Of a stretch of 64,000 nt of DNA, positions 11,332 through 21,121 are shown piece after piece (the first letter of the stretch is position 1; every line of letters begins with the position of its first letter). Origin of the DNA: Incurvaria masculella (Eukaryota; Arthropoda; Insecta; Lepidoptera; Incurvariidae). Position numbers and translations under genes: made by a program. The stretch covers positions 16,510,001-16,574,000 of the forward strand of contig OX335649.1 in NCBI GenBank assembly GCA_946894095.1, given 5' to 3'. The notes under the pieces were generated by a model. The model did no database searches and was not told the origin of the DNA. It was given only the letters and a program-made list of their open reading frames with translations.

Positions 11332-11838
11332 ATTTTTTTTACCAGGGCACAATAATATACTGCGCGTAGTATTCTACTCCGAAATATTTTTATGCCAGGT
11401 GACGTTATGTGTCAGAAAAGCAAAGTTAAAGTAACAGCGAAAAGAGCTATAATATTAATCCGAAGAAAAATTCACAGTCATTGCCAGGGTAAAATTGCGT
11501 GGCATTTGTTTTTTAAGTAGTATTTTTGAACAAACTACCCCTGTGTTATGTTCAGTTTTTGTTATTTTCGTGTACTTGAGATCAGAGCAACAAATGAAAC
11601 GGTGCGCGTGCAGTGCAACGCTAAATTTGAGATTCCTTATCTCACGTTCGTCTCAAGGCGAGCGCGAGATTGCGGCATTTTGCGGACAGGTTCGCGCTTG
11701 GATCTCAAGGTAAGCCGATCGCGATCAGCCGGTCGGCGTTTAGTTTTCTACATTCAACTTCTGCGAGAGATGGCGGACCCTCCACGAAATCCATGCGTTG
11801 CGTCCATGTCCGCACGTTGCATATATCATTGATTCAGG

Positions 11839-12397
11839 GAGTCGTATTCACTACGTATAATATTCACAACGTATAATAGTATTTTTTTCCCAAAAATGAA
11901 AACCATGCATATCGTATAATATTCACAACGTATAATGTTATACGATGTGCATGAATAAAGTTTAAAAATAAAATCAACTCTTTGCATCATGCAGAACGTG
12001 TAATAGTCACAACGTATAATATACCTAACATGAATTCACAAAAAAAGAAAACCACGCAGAACGTATAATATGCCAAGAAACACTGCATAAAGCGCCCTAA
12101 TAACGATACATACGCTTTAAAAGTATATAAATACATAAGGGCGCTTATCGTATGAAAAGTTTTTGGATTATATGATATGCATGGTTTTCCTTTTTTGTTA
12201 AATAAAGATCATAATATTATACGTTGTGACTATTATACGTTATGCATGGAGAAATAAGTAATTTTATTTTTTAAACTTCTTCATGCACTACGTATAAAAT
12301 TATACGATCTGCCGATTATACGTTGTGCATGGTTTTTAAAATTTTGTTAAAATTTGACATTATACGATCTGCATATTAGACGTTCTGGCGTTCCCCC
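11839..12397. mobile_element. Palindromic non-autonomous DNA element, 8-bp TSD (copy A)
   Basis: The 559-bp element is bounded by an exact 8-bp duplication, GATTCAGG (11831-11838 and 12398-12405). It holds about 14 copies of a 10-13 bp motif of type ATTATACGTTGTG. The left-half copies point one way (CACAACGTATAAT) and the right-half copies the other, making the whole element a loose palindrome. The outermost bases (GAGTCG left, CCCCC right) form only a weak inverted repeat. An 8-bp TSD is typical of hAT-group transposases. No protein is encoded. Confidence 0.85.
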
Positions 12398-12569
12398 GAT
12401 TCAGGTAACTTCACTCAAAAATTATTTGACATTTTCATGGCCAAATTGTCTGGAAATAAATTCATATTATTATATTTAAATATTTACACTCGGTGCATTT
12501 GATACGGCATTTAGTTGTTAGTTTGCTAAGTCCGTTAATCAGACAATCTCCGCATTAGCTGGGTTAGGC

Positions 12570-12616
12570 AGCAGTGTCAAGTGAAGACGTTCGCTACGTC
12601 TTCACTTGACACTGCT
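12570..12616. repeat. Perfect 21-bp inverted repeat, 5-base loop
   Basis: The arms 12570-12590 and 12596-12616 are exact reverse complements around the loop TCGCT. This gives a 47-base hairpin without mismatches. No flanking direct repeat is seen. The LINE remnant begins just downstream. Confidence 0.9.
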
Positions 12617-12617
12617 T

Positions 12618-12905
12618 TCAAGGATTGAAAAAGTTAAGTTGGTGTTGTTTGGACATGTAGACGTGTTCAGTGACAAAAAAATGTAGCAACGGATTTACAG
12701 AGTGGAAGGGAGTGACGGGCCGGGTGGCTGAAGATAACGTACCACGACTAGATTGACGAAGTACTTCGAAGATCAGTACGTAGCTTCCTTAATCGTAGAA
12801 CATGTATGTCCGTATAGGAAGCGATAGAGATAAGCTGTAGATCGCAGCGTGTGGAATTCTATATCTGCCTATCCCTTCGGGGAAGCGGCTGCGTGCTGGA
12901 ATGTA
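12618..12905 (+). pseudogene. LINE ORF2 C-terminal remnant
   Basis: Frame-broken translation gives a 'KLSWFGHVD' stretch, then 'RIYRVEGSDGPGG', then 'TTTRLDEVLRRS' and 'NRRTCMSV'. This order resembles the C-terminal region after the reverse transcriptase in many insect non-LTR elements (W-F/L-GHV-x-R, G-R-P, D-Q-I). The end has 'ctatcccttcggggaagcgg' and an ATGTATGTATT tail, as in LINE 3' UTRs. Stops and frameshifts show it is dead. Clade assignment (RTE- or R1-like) is uncertain. Confidence 0.55.
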
Positions 12906-13380
12906 TGTATTCAACTGCCAGTCACCTCAGTGCGCATAGAATAATATAAAGATTATTGCCCCAAGGTTATGATGTTTTCGATTCAGGATGCACTAAGAGG
13001 GTCTGAAGCGCTGCCAGATCCGCTCCGCACCATGCCGTTGTTCTTCTCCTACATGATGTAATTAAAATAAAAAAATATATATAACTATATTATTTAAAAC
13101 AACAATTTAACACATCTTTCCCTCTAATATGAATTATTCATTCTACTTTATACGGGGTTTATTTATCCCAAGTTTCGAGACCAATATGCCGCGATAACTA
13201 GTTACTTACACCGTTTAGGTGGATTGCGTATGGATCCCACTTTCGGAAGGTACAAGAGCTAACGGCGGCGCAGCGCACTAGAAAGGCGCGTACACATGTC
13301 GTTGGGATACTTACTCAGCCCAAGGGACCTTTTTCTGTACGGCCTGTACATTCAATATTGACGCGCTCCGTACGTTGAAA

Positions 13381-13440
13381 CGTCGGATTGAATCACTCAC
13401 TTGCCTGTTCACCAGGCTAATGTACCATGCGAGTTAACTT
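13381..13440 (+). repeat. Fragment of TACCATGGTA foldback family
   Basis: Matches the right arm of 24207-24404: AATCACTCACTTGCCTGTT followed by a TACCATG end. Truncated. Confidence 0.5.
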
Positions 13441-14179
13441 GCAATGATTGTAACCCAGATTATCAAATCAAATCGTCTTCCTTTCTTACAATATCACGGA
13501 CTATTCAGTGGTATCATCAATATAAGAAACAAACCTAACCGTTTTAAATAATATAGGTAGGTTGAGGTTCTTTTTTCCAGTAATAAATTAACAAGTTTTT
13601 GTAATAAAATCATTTGAGTGTGTCTCAATGATTTCACTGACGAATGACAGATTTCGGTATAATTAAATTTTCCCTAGTGATATAATATTTAAGATTTAAA
13701 ATTATTTAAAATTTCAAAAGAATGATGATATAGGTTCCTGCTGTGTACCGTATTTTTTTAATGATTACTGACAGAAACGAAACGGTTTAATTAATTATTA
13801 TATTGGCCGCCAAATAAACCAGTACGTTACACTGAGGTTGCAAGGAAACAAAATTATTATCTTGTGCTTTTATTAAACCGTGCTTTCATAATACCTGTAA
13901 AGTTCTTAAATATCTGAAATTCTTGTACCGTGCACATGTAAAATAACTTTGCACACGCTTCACGTTCGCGTAGGCACGTCGTTACATTCTTTGGGACTGG
14001 CACGTGATGATTATTGCTAACAACTTGGGTACTCGTCACCTGGTTGTCGTTATGATACTTATTAGTTGAAGTACGTGGGCTGAACAAAAACACACGGAAT
14101 ATTTCAATTTAGAATGTAAAAATGTCACTGTTCATTTCTTTTCTTAGCTGGTAGAAATGTTTGTTATAAGTAATGATAT
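13441..14179. other. No gene recognised (AT-rich)
   Basis: AT-rich sequence with no convincing exon. The part just to the left (13381-13440) matches one arm of the foldback at 24207-24404. Confidence 0.35.
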
Positions 14180-14183
14180 TTAA

Positions 14184-14408
14184 GGTGGGGCATCCCGCTC
14201 AACTCTCCATACAAACGGGGAAACAAGATCACCCCCTATATTTCTTGTCTACGATCCCAAATTTTGCTGAAAATAGCTTTATTTGATCGAACTAGATGTC
14301 TGATGACAGTTGGCATTGTACAATTGTGTTTAGTTTCTAAGTTATAAGGTCCGAAAGTTCGAATTTTTCGCGCGTTTTATACAATAAATTTGGAGGTGGA
14401 TTACGCCA
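14184..14408 (+). mobile_element. piggyBac-like TTAA MITE, left half
   Basis: TTAA at 14180-14183 is followed by GGTGGGGCATCCCGCTC, a mutated GGTGGCCCAACCCGCTC. The body matches the first ~225 bp of 44275-44816 ('gaactagatgtctgatgac', 'aaggtccgaaagttcgaat', 'ggaggtggattacgc'). The right half and the second TTAA are missing. Confidence 0.75.
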
Positions 14409-15161
14409 GATATTTGAGATCAAAGTGGCGAGTTCGGCAAAACGCCAATTTCATGTGTCAGTACCAATAGGTACTTAGTAAAAAAATACTTAAATAGTTT
14501 GCAAGTCTTGTGGATCCGCGCTAACTCGTAGTTATGATCGATACAGTCACCTGGGGTTACTTTGATACGCGAATTAACTTTGGAATAACGGATTAATTTA
14601 ACGATGACCAACTACTCTCAAGTAAAAACCGTTGACTGTGCCTGGATTAAATGAACTCTCCGACAAGTAATTAATAAACATGTAGTAATATGAACCTTGC
14701 CCTTATATTTGACATCAGCATTTGTAATTATTACCAGAAACTAAATAATATTGTGAATATTGAACGTCTTCAGTGAATACAACGTGTGTGGTATGTAGGT
14801 GTGGCGACCGCCGTTGCAAATGCACGGCCGTTCGCGGAATCGGCGAACAATGAGCTCTTATATCGACGGCGTGAGAATTCCTTCCGTCGCCAATAATAGC
14901 TTAAATTGGCTTACTACATACTCCCAAGAAAGACTTTCTTATGGAATGACAGCCACTCGCGTGAAACCTTTTCACACGAATCACCCTAGTGTTGTCCCTT
15001 TCGAATTATTTCAATTAGAATGCGACGACACAACATAAAATTATCATTCATTACGTCAAACGAACGCAAAATATAAGTGATTCACTTTCAGCTGTAAATA
15101 AAACTCCTGGTCGTTCCAAGAGTACAAGATTCGTGCAGCAAATGTCTTCCTGGGTTCCTAC
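14409..15161. other. No gene recognised
   Basis: A 79-codon open frame (14799-15038, plus) exists, but its product resembles nothing I know and it has no splice context. I treat it as unproven. Confidence 0.35.
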
Positions 15162-15282
15162 AGTCGTATTCAGGGTGAACTGTCAAAATTCACGGACTAG
15201 CACCGGACTAACCATATGAAATGCTATTTAGTCGGGCGTTAACACCCGTATTAAAGTTAGTCCGCCCACTCTGAATACGACC
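15162..15282 (+). mobile_element. Short MITE, GTATTCAGAGTGGGC ends (copy 2)
   Basis: The ends are AGTCGTATTCAGGGTGAAC and GCCCACTCTGAATACGAC, about 120 bp apart. The interior includes 'ccggactaaccatatg' and 'aaagttagtccgcccactc', similar to 3711-3812 and 62207-62318. Confidence 0.65.
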
Positions 15283-15438
15283 ACTAGTGTCTTATTTTCG
15301 CCCTCCCCATACAAATTAGTAACATGACTTCCAAGGAATGAGCAATGTAAGACACCGCGACAACAAAAGCGGAATTTTGATTTCTATAATCATACAGATC
15401 GTAATCTTGAAAGTTCTATTGTCTACCCCGAAACACCT

Positions 15439-15691
15439 TGTAATCCATGTAAAACATATAAATGGTAGGGTTAAGCCCGCCCGGGTTGGTACCATCGCAT
15501 TGGATGAAAAGATGGTCGAAGCGGAAATGAAAAATTGACCGTGTTTTCCATCCAGTTCAATGTAGCCGTGCTCATAAAGGGAAGGTCCTGGCATGGCACC
15601 TAATTCCTTCGGGAATGTGGTGTATTGGGCTAATATCATAACGGTAGTTGTGTGGTATTAGCCATCCATGTCAGGTGGCATAAAAAGAAAA
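15439..15691 (+). mobile_element. SINE body and tail, 5'-truncated (tRNA-type subfamily)
   Basis: Body blocks appear in order: 'gttaagcccgcccgggttgg', 'taccatcgcattgg', 'gtgttttccatccagttcaa', 'ctcataaagggaaggtcctg', 'attccttcgggaatgtgg', 'gtggtattagccatccatg' and an A-rich end. The tail variants (CTCATAAAGGG, TTCGGGAATG) are those found with tRNA-type heads at 40308 and 62872. The head is lost. Confidence 0.85.
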
Positions 15692-17467
15692 CTTTGCACA
15701 ACGTATTCGTTGAAAAAAACTGTTCAAAAGTCGTAAAGCACGGTCCGAAGGGAAATGCGAAGGCAGTTCCGTGTCGGTCGGCGGACCGCGCGACATCGCG
15801 GCGACATTTCACGAGACGCGCCCCTCGCTAATGCGATGCACCCCTTCTTCGAACAATGGCGGGTGCCTTCTGCCTTCACCTGCCGGGGATTCCGCGACGG
15901 GGCGGTGCCGCTACCGACTAGGTCATAGCCCTGAGCCGCGCGAAGCGGGGACGCATCATAAAGTCCAAAAAGCACAAAGTCCAAAACCCATACCGTCCAA
16001 AACACTAATGAATTCGGAACTTTTTCAATTAGGTTAGGTTAGGTTAGGTAAGATTATAATATTTGCATTTATAAATATATGCAAAAATACATACTTTTGG
16101 ATGACCTCGTTTGGGCGCCAGTAGATTCGTGGGTGTCCTACTTCGCCGTCGCCAATTTCTTAGACGCCGCCCGGCTCGGCCAACACGCGGTTCGGGGGCC
16201 GCGTGACTCGGAGGCCGTGGGACTCGGTCGCCCTCCCAGGCCCTATTTTAGACTCTCCGAGCCAGGTCGGAGTGGAGACCGACCTGCGTGGCTCCGACCC
16301 GCGTGGCATCCAAGAAATTAGCACTGGAGACGTGTATCACCGATTTGTGGTCGCTCAGCGGGTGGTGCTCTATGACCAGGGAATCACGCACCCTTGTGCG
16401 CCCAGAATAATGCCCTAAGATGTATGCAGAATAGGACGTAGCGATGCATCAGTGCCCAGAGCACATTTTTTTATATCCGCAATATTGTTCGTGCAGCTGG
16501 TGCCTGTTACTGCCTGAAACCAAAAGGCCACGTTGCACACCTGTGCAGGTAATGACATCGGGGGTTGAGGTTGAGCTGTGAAGACTACATATACCGACCA
16601 AACAAGTCTTAAATCAGAAAACCATTTCGTTTATTACAGTTCACGGACATGCACTACCATTCCCTATAAGTAAAATGAATAGTTTAACCAAGTCATGAGA
16701 GTTACAAAAGAGCCGCAAATGAACAAAGAATCCTACCAAGTGAGTAGGTACAAAGTAAAGCAATTAAGAACGGCCCGTAAGCAAGTGAAAATCCCGCATC
16801 GAATCTGCCTGCCGAGAGCGGTATCTATTGCTATTTCATTATGAGTGAGACAGGGCGTGAATACAAGAGCGAGAGCGCGTCATCTACCACGCGCCGGGTA
16901 CCTACTACCGTCTACTATCGGGCCGCGCGCCTCCCGCGAAATTATTACTTTTAATATAAAAATATTATCTTTGCCCGCATGATGCCACCGCACCTGCACT
17001 GCCTATGTATACATATGTAGGTAGGTGGATGGATGTATTTCATGTTTTGTGCAATGGTTGGGTAATTTTGAGGCGCGAGTGCTCTACGCTCCGTGTTGTC
17101 AGTACCCGGGCCAGTAAAATGTTCTCGCAGGAATTGCGAACGTAGATCAATGGGTTGCTAAAAATGTACCTACATCTAACTTATTTATTGTCAAAATATT
17201 TTATATGGTTAGGTTCTATACAACAGAACTAAGCCTCCAATTTTATTGGTAATCGTCTATCGGGATCTAGTATAGTATATATATATATGGTGAGTTTTTA
17301 ATAATCTACAAGCCTTATAGGGTTGATTCAGTATCTGATATAGAACAACTTTTGCTAAGAATATAGGTATGTAATTTTTTTTGTTGCATTATAATTTTTG
17401 AGAAATTTAAACAGTATGTTCTTCCCAGTATTGTATACAACTTTTGCGAAGAAACTATGCACCTATG
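15692..17467. other. No gene recognised; GC-rich patches at 15730-15960 and 16110-16420
   Basis: Two CpG-rich stretches without a long conserved frame on either strand. A (TTAGG)4 tract sits between them (16029-16048). They could be unmethylated promoter DNA or the 5' part of an unknown retroelement. Neither start sites nor splice sites decide. Confidence 0.3.
16029..16048 (+). repeat. Short telomere-like (TTAGG)4 tract
   Basis: Four exact TTAGG units, opposite in orientation to the CCTAA tract at 10771-10795. Too short to be telomeric. Confidence 0.7.
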
Positions 17468-17898
17468 GGTAATGGTGTCCAAGAAAATAATTTATTAAAG
17501 TGCACTAACTCTTCAACTCCCTAATTAAAAATATAGGTCAACCACGGGCCATTGACACTACTGTGACCCACTAACGCAAAACACAATTTACCTCCGCGCC
17601 GCGCCGCCCTGCTCAGCCGCGTGCTCTGACAGGGCGCAGGGTAGGTAAGTAGGGGAAGCATCTGCCGCGGCGGCAAATGCTACTTACCTACCCGAACCGT
17701 TTTGTTTCGTTCCCACTTCTAATTGCTTTCAAACGAAAACAAACGTCCTTCAGGCGGCGGCGGCGGCGAAACGGGGCGGTTGTGTCTTGCGTCAGTGGGT
17801 CACAATAAGGTCAATGCCCCGTGGTTGGCCTATTGTTCAAATAGGCAGTTGAAGAATTAGTGCACTTTAATAAATTATTTTCATGGAAACCGTTACCG
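17468..17898. mobile_element. Foldback element with ~130-bp arms and hairpin core
   Basis: The left arm starts GGTAATGGTGTCCAAG and the right arm ends in the near-inverse GGAAACCGTTACC. Both carry 'ataatttattaaagtgcac', 'cttcaact', 'caaccacggg' and 'gtgacccact'. At the centre (17639-17694) is a second hairpin with arms GGGTAGGTAAGTA and TACTTACCTACCC and inner GCCGC pairs. No coding sequence. Confidence 0.7.
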
Positions 17899-18210
17899 AT
17901 AGATGCATTTAGGCATTTAGCCAAACTACCACATGGGAATTAGGTGCCATGCCAGAACCTTCCTTATATGGTTACCATATACCGTCTATGATAGAAGTGT
18001 TCTCAAGCTTTCCCTCGGAAATATTTATTAGACGCCGCTCAGCGCCCGCCCCGCCCGCACAATAACCGCCGCCCACGCGCTGGCGCGCCGCGGCAAGGGA
18101 TACCGTCAATATTACCATCAACAATAACGGCGTATTAGAAGAAAATTTAAATATTAATATAAAGTTTAAATATACCTTTATAGGTAGTATTAAAACCATA
18201 ATCTCTCTTT

Positions 18211-18325
18211 GAAAACATACGGCTTTTCACGCCGCGGCAGGTGTAGGCAGGTTTTGTCAAGGAGAAAGCCGCCACGTTCCGTCGGAGAATGTCTCTTCCC
18301 GCTGCGGCAAAAGCCGTAAGTTTTC
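18211..18325. repeat. Small foldback, 17-bp arms
   Basis: GAAAACATACGGCTTTT at the left and AAAAGCCGTAAGTTTTC at the right are inverse with one mismatch. CCGCGGC and GCTGCGG elements lie just inside. Unclassified. Confidence 0.6.
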
Positions 18326-18586
18326 AAACATGTTCAAAGACCGCGGTAATCTCAAAAGTATCAAAAACCATAATTATTTTGGAAATTAGCTTTATTTGGA
18401 AATTATCATTTTAACTAATATCCGAATTATTTGGCCTAGGGTTGTTATCTGTCCTGAATTTTTTTTTTATTTTGAATTTTTCTTAGGCACAAATAATACC
18501 AAAACAAAAAAGTGGATGCTATATGGGGCCAGTTTGTGCATAAGGCAATCAATATAAAAAAAACATATGGGTTATATATTTGTCAG

Positions 18587-18709
18587 CCTCGGTAGCCCAG
18601 TGGCGCGACGCCTTGCGGTTCGATAAGCTGGGTGAAGTAACTCTGAGAGCTGTGGGTTTCTAGAGGGGTGACCGTTTTCCACCTTTGAGGCTGGACGTGG
18701 TTCGGATTA
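18587..18709 (+). mobile_element. SINE 5S-like head, tail missing
   Basis: GTCAGCCTCGGTAGCCCAGT leads into 'ggcgcgacgccttgcggtt', 'gggtgaagtaactctgag', 'aggggtgaccgttttcc' and 'gaggctggacgtggttcgg'. The body is cut off where a GGTTCCGTACC repeat begins, so that repeat inserted in or next to the SINE. Confidence 0.75.
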
Positions 18710-18721
18710 TACGTGTTTTGT

Positions 18722-18924
18722 GTTCCGTAACCAAAGGGTGCCAACGGAAGTCTATTACTAAGCCTCCTGTCCGTCCGTCCGTCCGTCCGTCTGTTTCAGG
18801 GCTGTATCTCATGAACCATAATAGGTAGGTAGCTGAAATTCTCACAGAGTGTGTTTTGCCGCTATAACAACAGACAGGTTAAATTTAAAATATAAAACAC
18901 CGTATTACATAAAATATAAAATTT
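18722..18924 (+). repeat. GGTTCCGTACC repeat, outer copy, left segment
   Basis: Left end GTTCCGTAACCAAAGGGTGCC through the (CCGT)n tract and the 'gccgctataac' block. It is interrupted by an inverted copy (18925-19157) and continues at 19158. Confidence 0.7.
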
Positions 18925-19157
18925 TAGTGCAAATCGGACTCGCACACAAAGGGTTCCGTACCAACGTACAAAATTTAACAAAAAAAAACACGATCATTGT
19001 ATGGGGACCCCCTTGAATTATTATTATTTTAAAATTTTACTTGTTTGGTGTTATAGCGGCAAAATAAATACACACTCTGTGAAAATTTCAGCTGCACCTA
19101 TTACGGTTCATGAGATACAGCCCTGTGACAGATGGACGGACGGACGTACGGAACCCT
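18925..19157 (-). repeat. GGTTCCGTACC repeat nested inside another copy
   Basis: Reverse-oriented copy: the palindrome remnant GTGCAAATCGGACTCGCAC, AAGGGTTCCGTACC, 'ggcaaaataaatacacactc', 'ttacggttcatgagatacag', then (GGAC)n. Its own left terminus is partly deleted at the junction. Confidence 0.7.
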
Positions 19158-19268
19158 AAAAATGAAAGAGGGGGCCCCATACAAAAACGTAATTGTTTTC
19201 TGTTAAATCGTGTACGATGGTACGGAACCCTTCGTGTGCGAGTCCGACTCGCACTTGGCGGGGTTTTT
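19158..19268 (+). repeat. GGTTCCGTACC repeat, outer copy, right segment
   Basis: Resumes with 'gggggccccatacaaaaacg', GATGGTACGGAACCCTT, the intact GTGCGAGTCCGACTCGCAC palindrome and a T-run. It completes the outer copy begun at 18722. Confidence 0.7.
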
Positions 19269-19270
19269 TT

Positions 19271-19626
19271 ATTTAATTGGACATAGATGGCTAATACCAA
19301 ACTGAACGTCAATTAGCCTAACACACCACATGGGAACTAGGTGCCATGCCAGGACCTTCCATATGTTGCTCGTCTTAATTGAACTGACCGGAAAACTAGG
19401 ACCATTTTCATTGCAGCTTCAACCGTCGTTCATTCAATGCGATCGTACCAACCCGGCCGGGATTAACCCTCCCATCTAGTAAGTAATGAAAGGGACCTAC
19501 TCATTTACGTTGAATCCGAACCACGCCTAGCCTCAACGGTTGCAAATGGTCAGCCAGCCAGAACCCAACTGCGCTCAGAGGTGCTTACCCAGCAAAGCGT
19601 CGCACCACCGGGCTACCGAGGCCGAC
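19271..19626 (-). mobile_element. SINE, 5S-like head, nearly full length
   Basis: Read on the minus strand: head GTCGGCCTCGGTAGCCCGGT, a decayed 5S-like middle, 'gaggctaggcgtggttcgg', body and a tail with 'ttagccatctatgtcc' before an A-rich end. The tail has the CCATGTGGTGTGTTAGGC form, the subfamily always seen with 5S-like heads in this window. Confidence 0.8.
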
Positions 19627-19630
19627 AAAC

Positions 19631-19776
19631 TAGGTTCCCTTCCTTACTTACTAGGCGGTAGGGATAATCTTGCCTGCGGGTTGGTACCATCGTATTGAAT
19701 GATCGATGGTCTATGCGACAATGAAAGTTATCCGTGTTTTAAATCCAGTTTAATGTAGCCGAGCAATACAAGGAAG
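19631..19776 (+). mobile_element. SINE body fragment
   Basis: 'tccttacttactaggcggta', 'gggttggtaccatcg', 'ggtctatgcgacaatgaaag' and 'gccgagcaatacaaggaagg' are the middle of the 5S-type SINE. It is truncated by the next, inverted SINE. Confidence 0.7.
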
Positions 19777-20004
19777 GTTTTTTTTATGCGACCTGACATG
19801 GATAGCTTCTAACTACCGTTATGATATTAGCCCAATACACCAAATTCCCGAAGAAATTAGGTGCCATGCTAGGACCTTCCCTTTATGAGCACGGCTACAA
19901 TAAACTGGATGGAAAACACTGGCATTTTATTATTCCCGCTTTAAACATCTTTTTATCGAATGCGATGGTACCAATCTGGACGTGCTGAGCCTACCACCTA
20001 GTAG
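19775..20004 (-). mobile_element. SINE body and tail, head lost (tRNA-type subfamily)
   Basis: On the minus strand: 'ctaggtggtaggctcagcac' start, then body with 'ccataaagggaaggtc'-type and TTCGGGAATT-type signatures, and a tail ending TCAGGTCGCATAAAA. Head-to-head with the preceding fragment. Confidence 0.75.
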
Positions 20005-20148
20005 TGTCCTACAGCATTACTGAACTATAGAACATTTAGATCTAAGTATGTATTTCATAATTATGGACGAAAAATATGTTATGTAAACCCGTGAAGTTTC
20101 TTTGCGGGTTCTTATTTACTGGGTTGATCGAATCCGCGGATCTTTGTG

Positions 20149-20514
20149 ACGTAACTTAGTGTAGAAAGAACTACTTTACGAATATACTGCAAGGCTGGAC
20201 CCGAACCAGCAAAACATACCATTCGCGGGTATTGCGTCTACCAATTTCGCCACCGGCTGTATACCAATAATTTGGAATTCTCCTACAGTCCCTCCTCCCG
20301 TAATGAATGCCTCCTACTAACACAGTATTTAAGATTATACCTACATACATTTATTTAACGCTTCATCTGCGTTGCGGACATTGCGGGCTCTTTCTTTAAT
20401 TAATGTGTCCTTGCTTCACGGTCGATTATACATACATACATACATATCACATTCCTTGGAATAACCGACGTACCGGCTTAGCACGAAAAAGTATATTTAC
20501 GTAACTTAGTGTAG
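20149..20514 (-). mobile_element. Insertion flanked by a 16-bp direct repeat, with tRNA-like segment
   Basis: ACGTAACTTAGTGTAG occurs exactly at 20149-20164 and 20499-20514, consistent with a target duplication around a 334-bp insert. On the minus strand 20190-20260 reads GGTGGCGAAATTGGTAGACG (A-box position) and GGTTCGGGTCC (B box), like a tRNA-Leu-type molecule. The remainder includes (ATGT)n. Unusually, the tRNA-like part lies at the 3' side in that orientation. No coding sequence. Confidence 0.6.
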
Positions 20515-20604
20515 TTTGACTACCAAAAAGTTTAAATAAATGAAATGAAATGAAATGAAAGAACAGCTCGCATTCGCTTGCAACTCAGAAAGGAAAATAA
20601 ATTC

Positions 20605-20828
20605 GTGCATGAACCGGGTGATAATGGAACTCCTGAGATGAGAAGCAAGTCCCTGCGCCCCTGACCTAAAAAAGTGGTGCATAAACGAGATGAGGATTGC
20701 ACTTACGGTCTTTGCCATGAGAAACAAGGCCCCGCGCCCCTAAACTAAAAAAAAAGTGGTGCATGAACGGAGTGTGGATTAAACTCATGGTCTGCCATGA
20801 GAAGCAAGGCCCCGCGCCCCTGAGCTAA
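20605..20828 (-). repeat. Tandem tRNA-like array, units 1-3
   Basis: Three ~75-80 bp units. On the minus strand each reads TAGCTCAGGGGCGCGGGGCC (A-box-like), an internal CATGGC/GCCATG stem region, GAGTTCAATCC (fits the B-box consensus GWTCRANNC), GTTCATGCACCAC and a T-run. Unit 1 is the most decayed. The trailer GTTCATGCACCAC also occurs in the head of the SINE at 25137, tying the array to SINE heads. Confidence 0.8.
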
Positions 20829-21121
20829 AAAAACCGGCCAAGTGCGAGTCGGACTCGCGCACGAAAGGTTCCGTACCTTCGTACATCATTTAACACCGAT
20901 TAATTACGTTTTTGTATGGGGGCCCCTTAATTTTTTTATATTTTTGTATTTTTACCTATTTTTTGTTATAGCGGCAAAATAAATACACACTCTGTGAAAA
21001 TTTCAGCCGTCCACCTATTACGGTTCATGAGATACAGCCCTTTGACAGACGGACGGACGGACGGTAAGAAGAGGCTTAGTAATAGGGTTCCGTTTTCACC
21101 CTTTGGGTACGGAACCCTAAA
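20828..21121 (-). repeat. GGTTCCGTACC repeat inserted in tRNA-like array
   Basis: Full copy in minus orientation: CCGGCCAAGTGCGAGTCGG palindrome end, AGGTTCCGTACC, 'gcggcaaaataaatacacac', (GGAC)n and GGGTACGGAACCCT. A-runs lie on both sides. The insertion sits exactly in the A-run that separates array units 3 and 4. Confidence 0.85.

Noticed and set aside
15316..15639. 107-codon minus-strand frame (MILAQYTTFPKE start)
   Set aside because: It is the reverse translation of the SINE tail; the same peptide start appears at 40484 and 62984 in other SINE copies.
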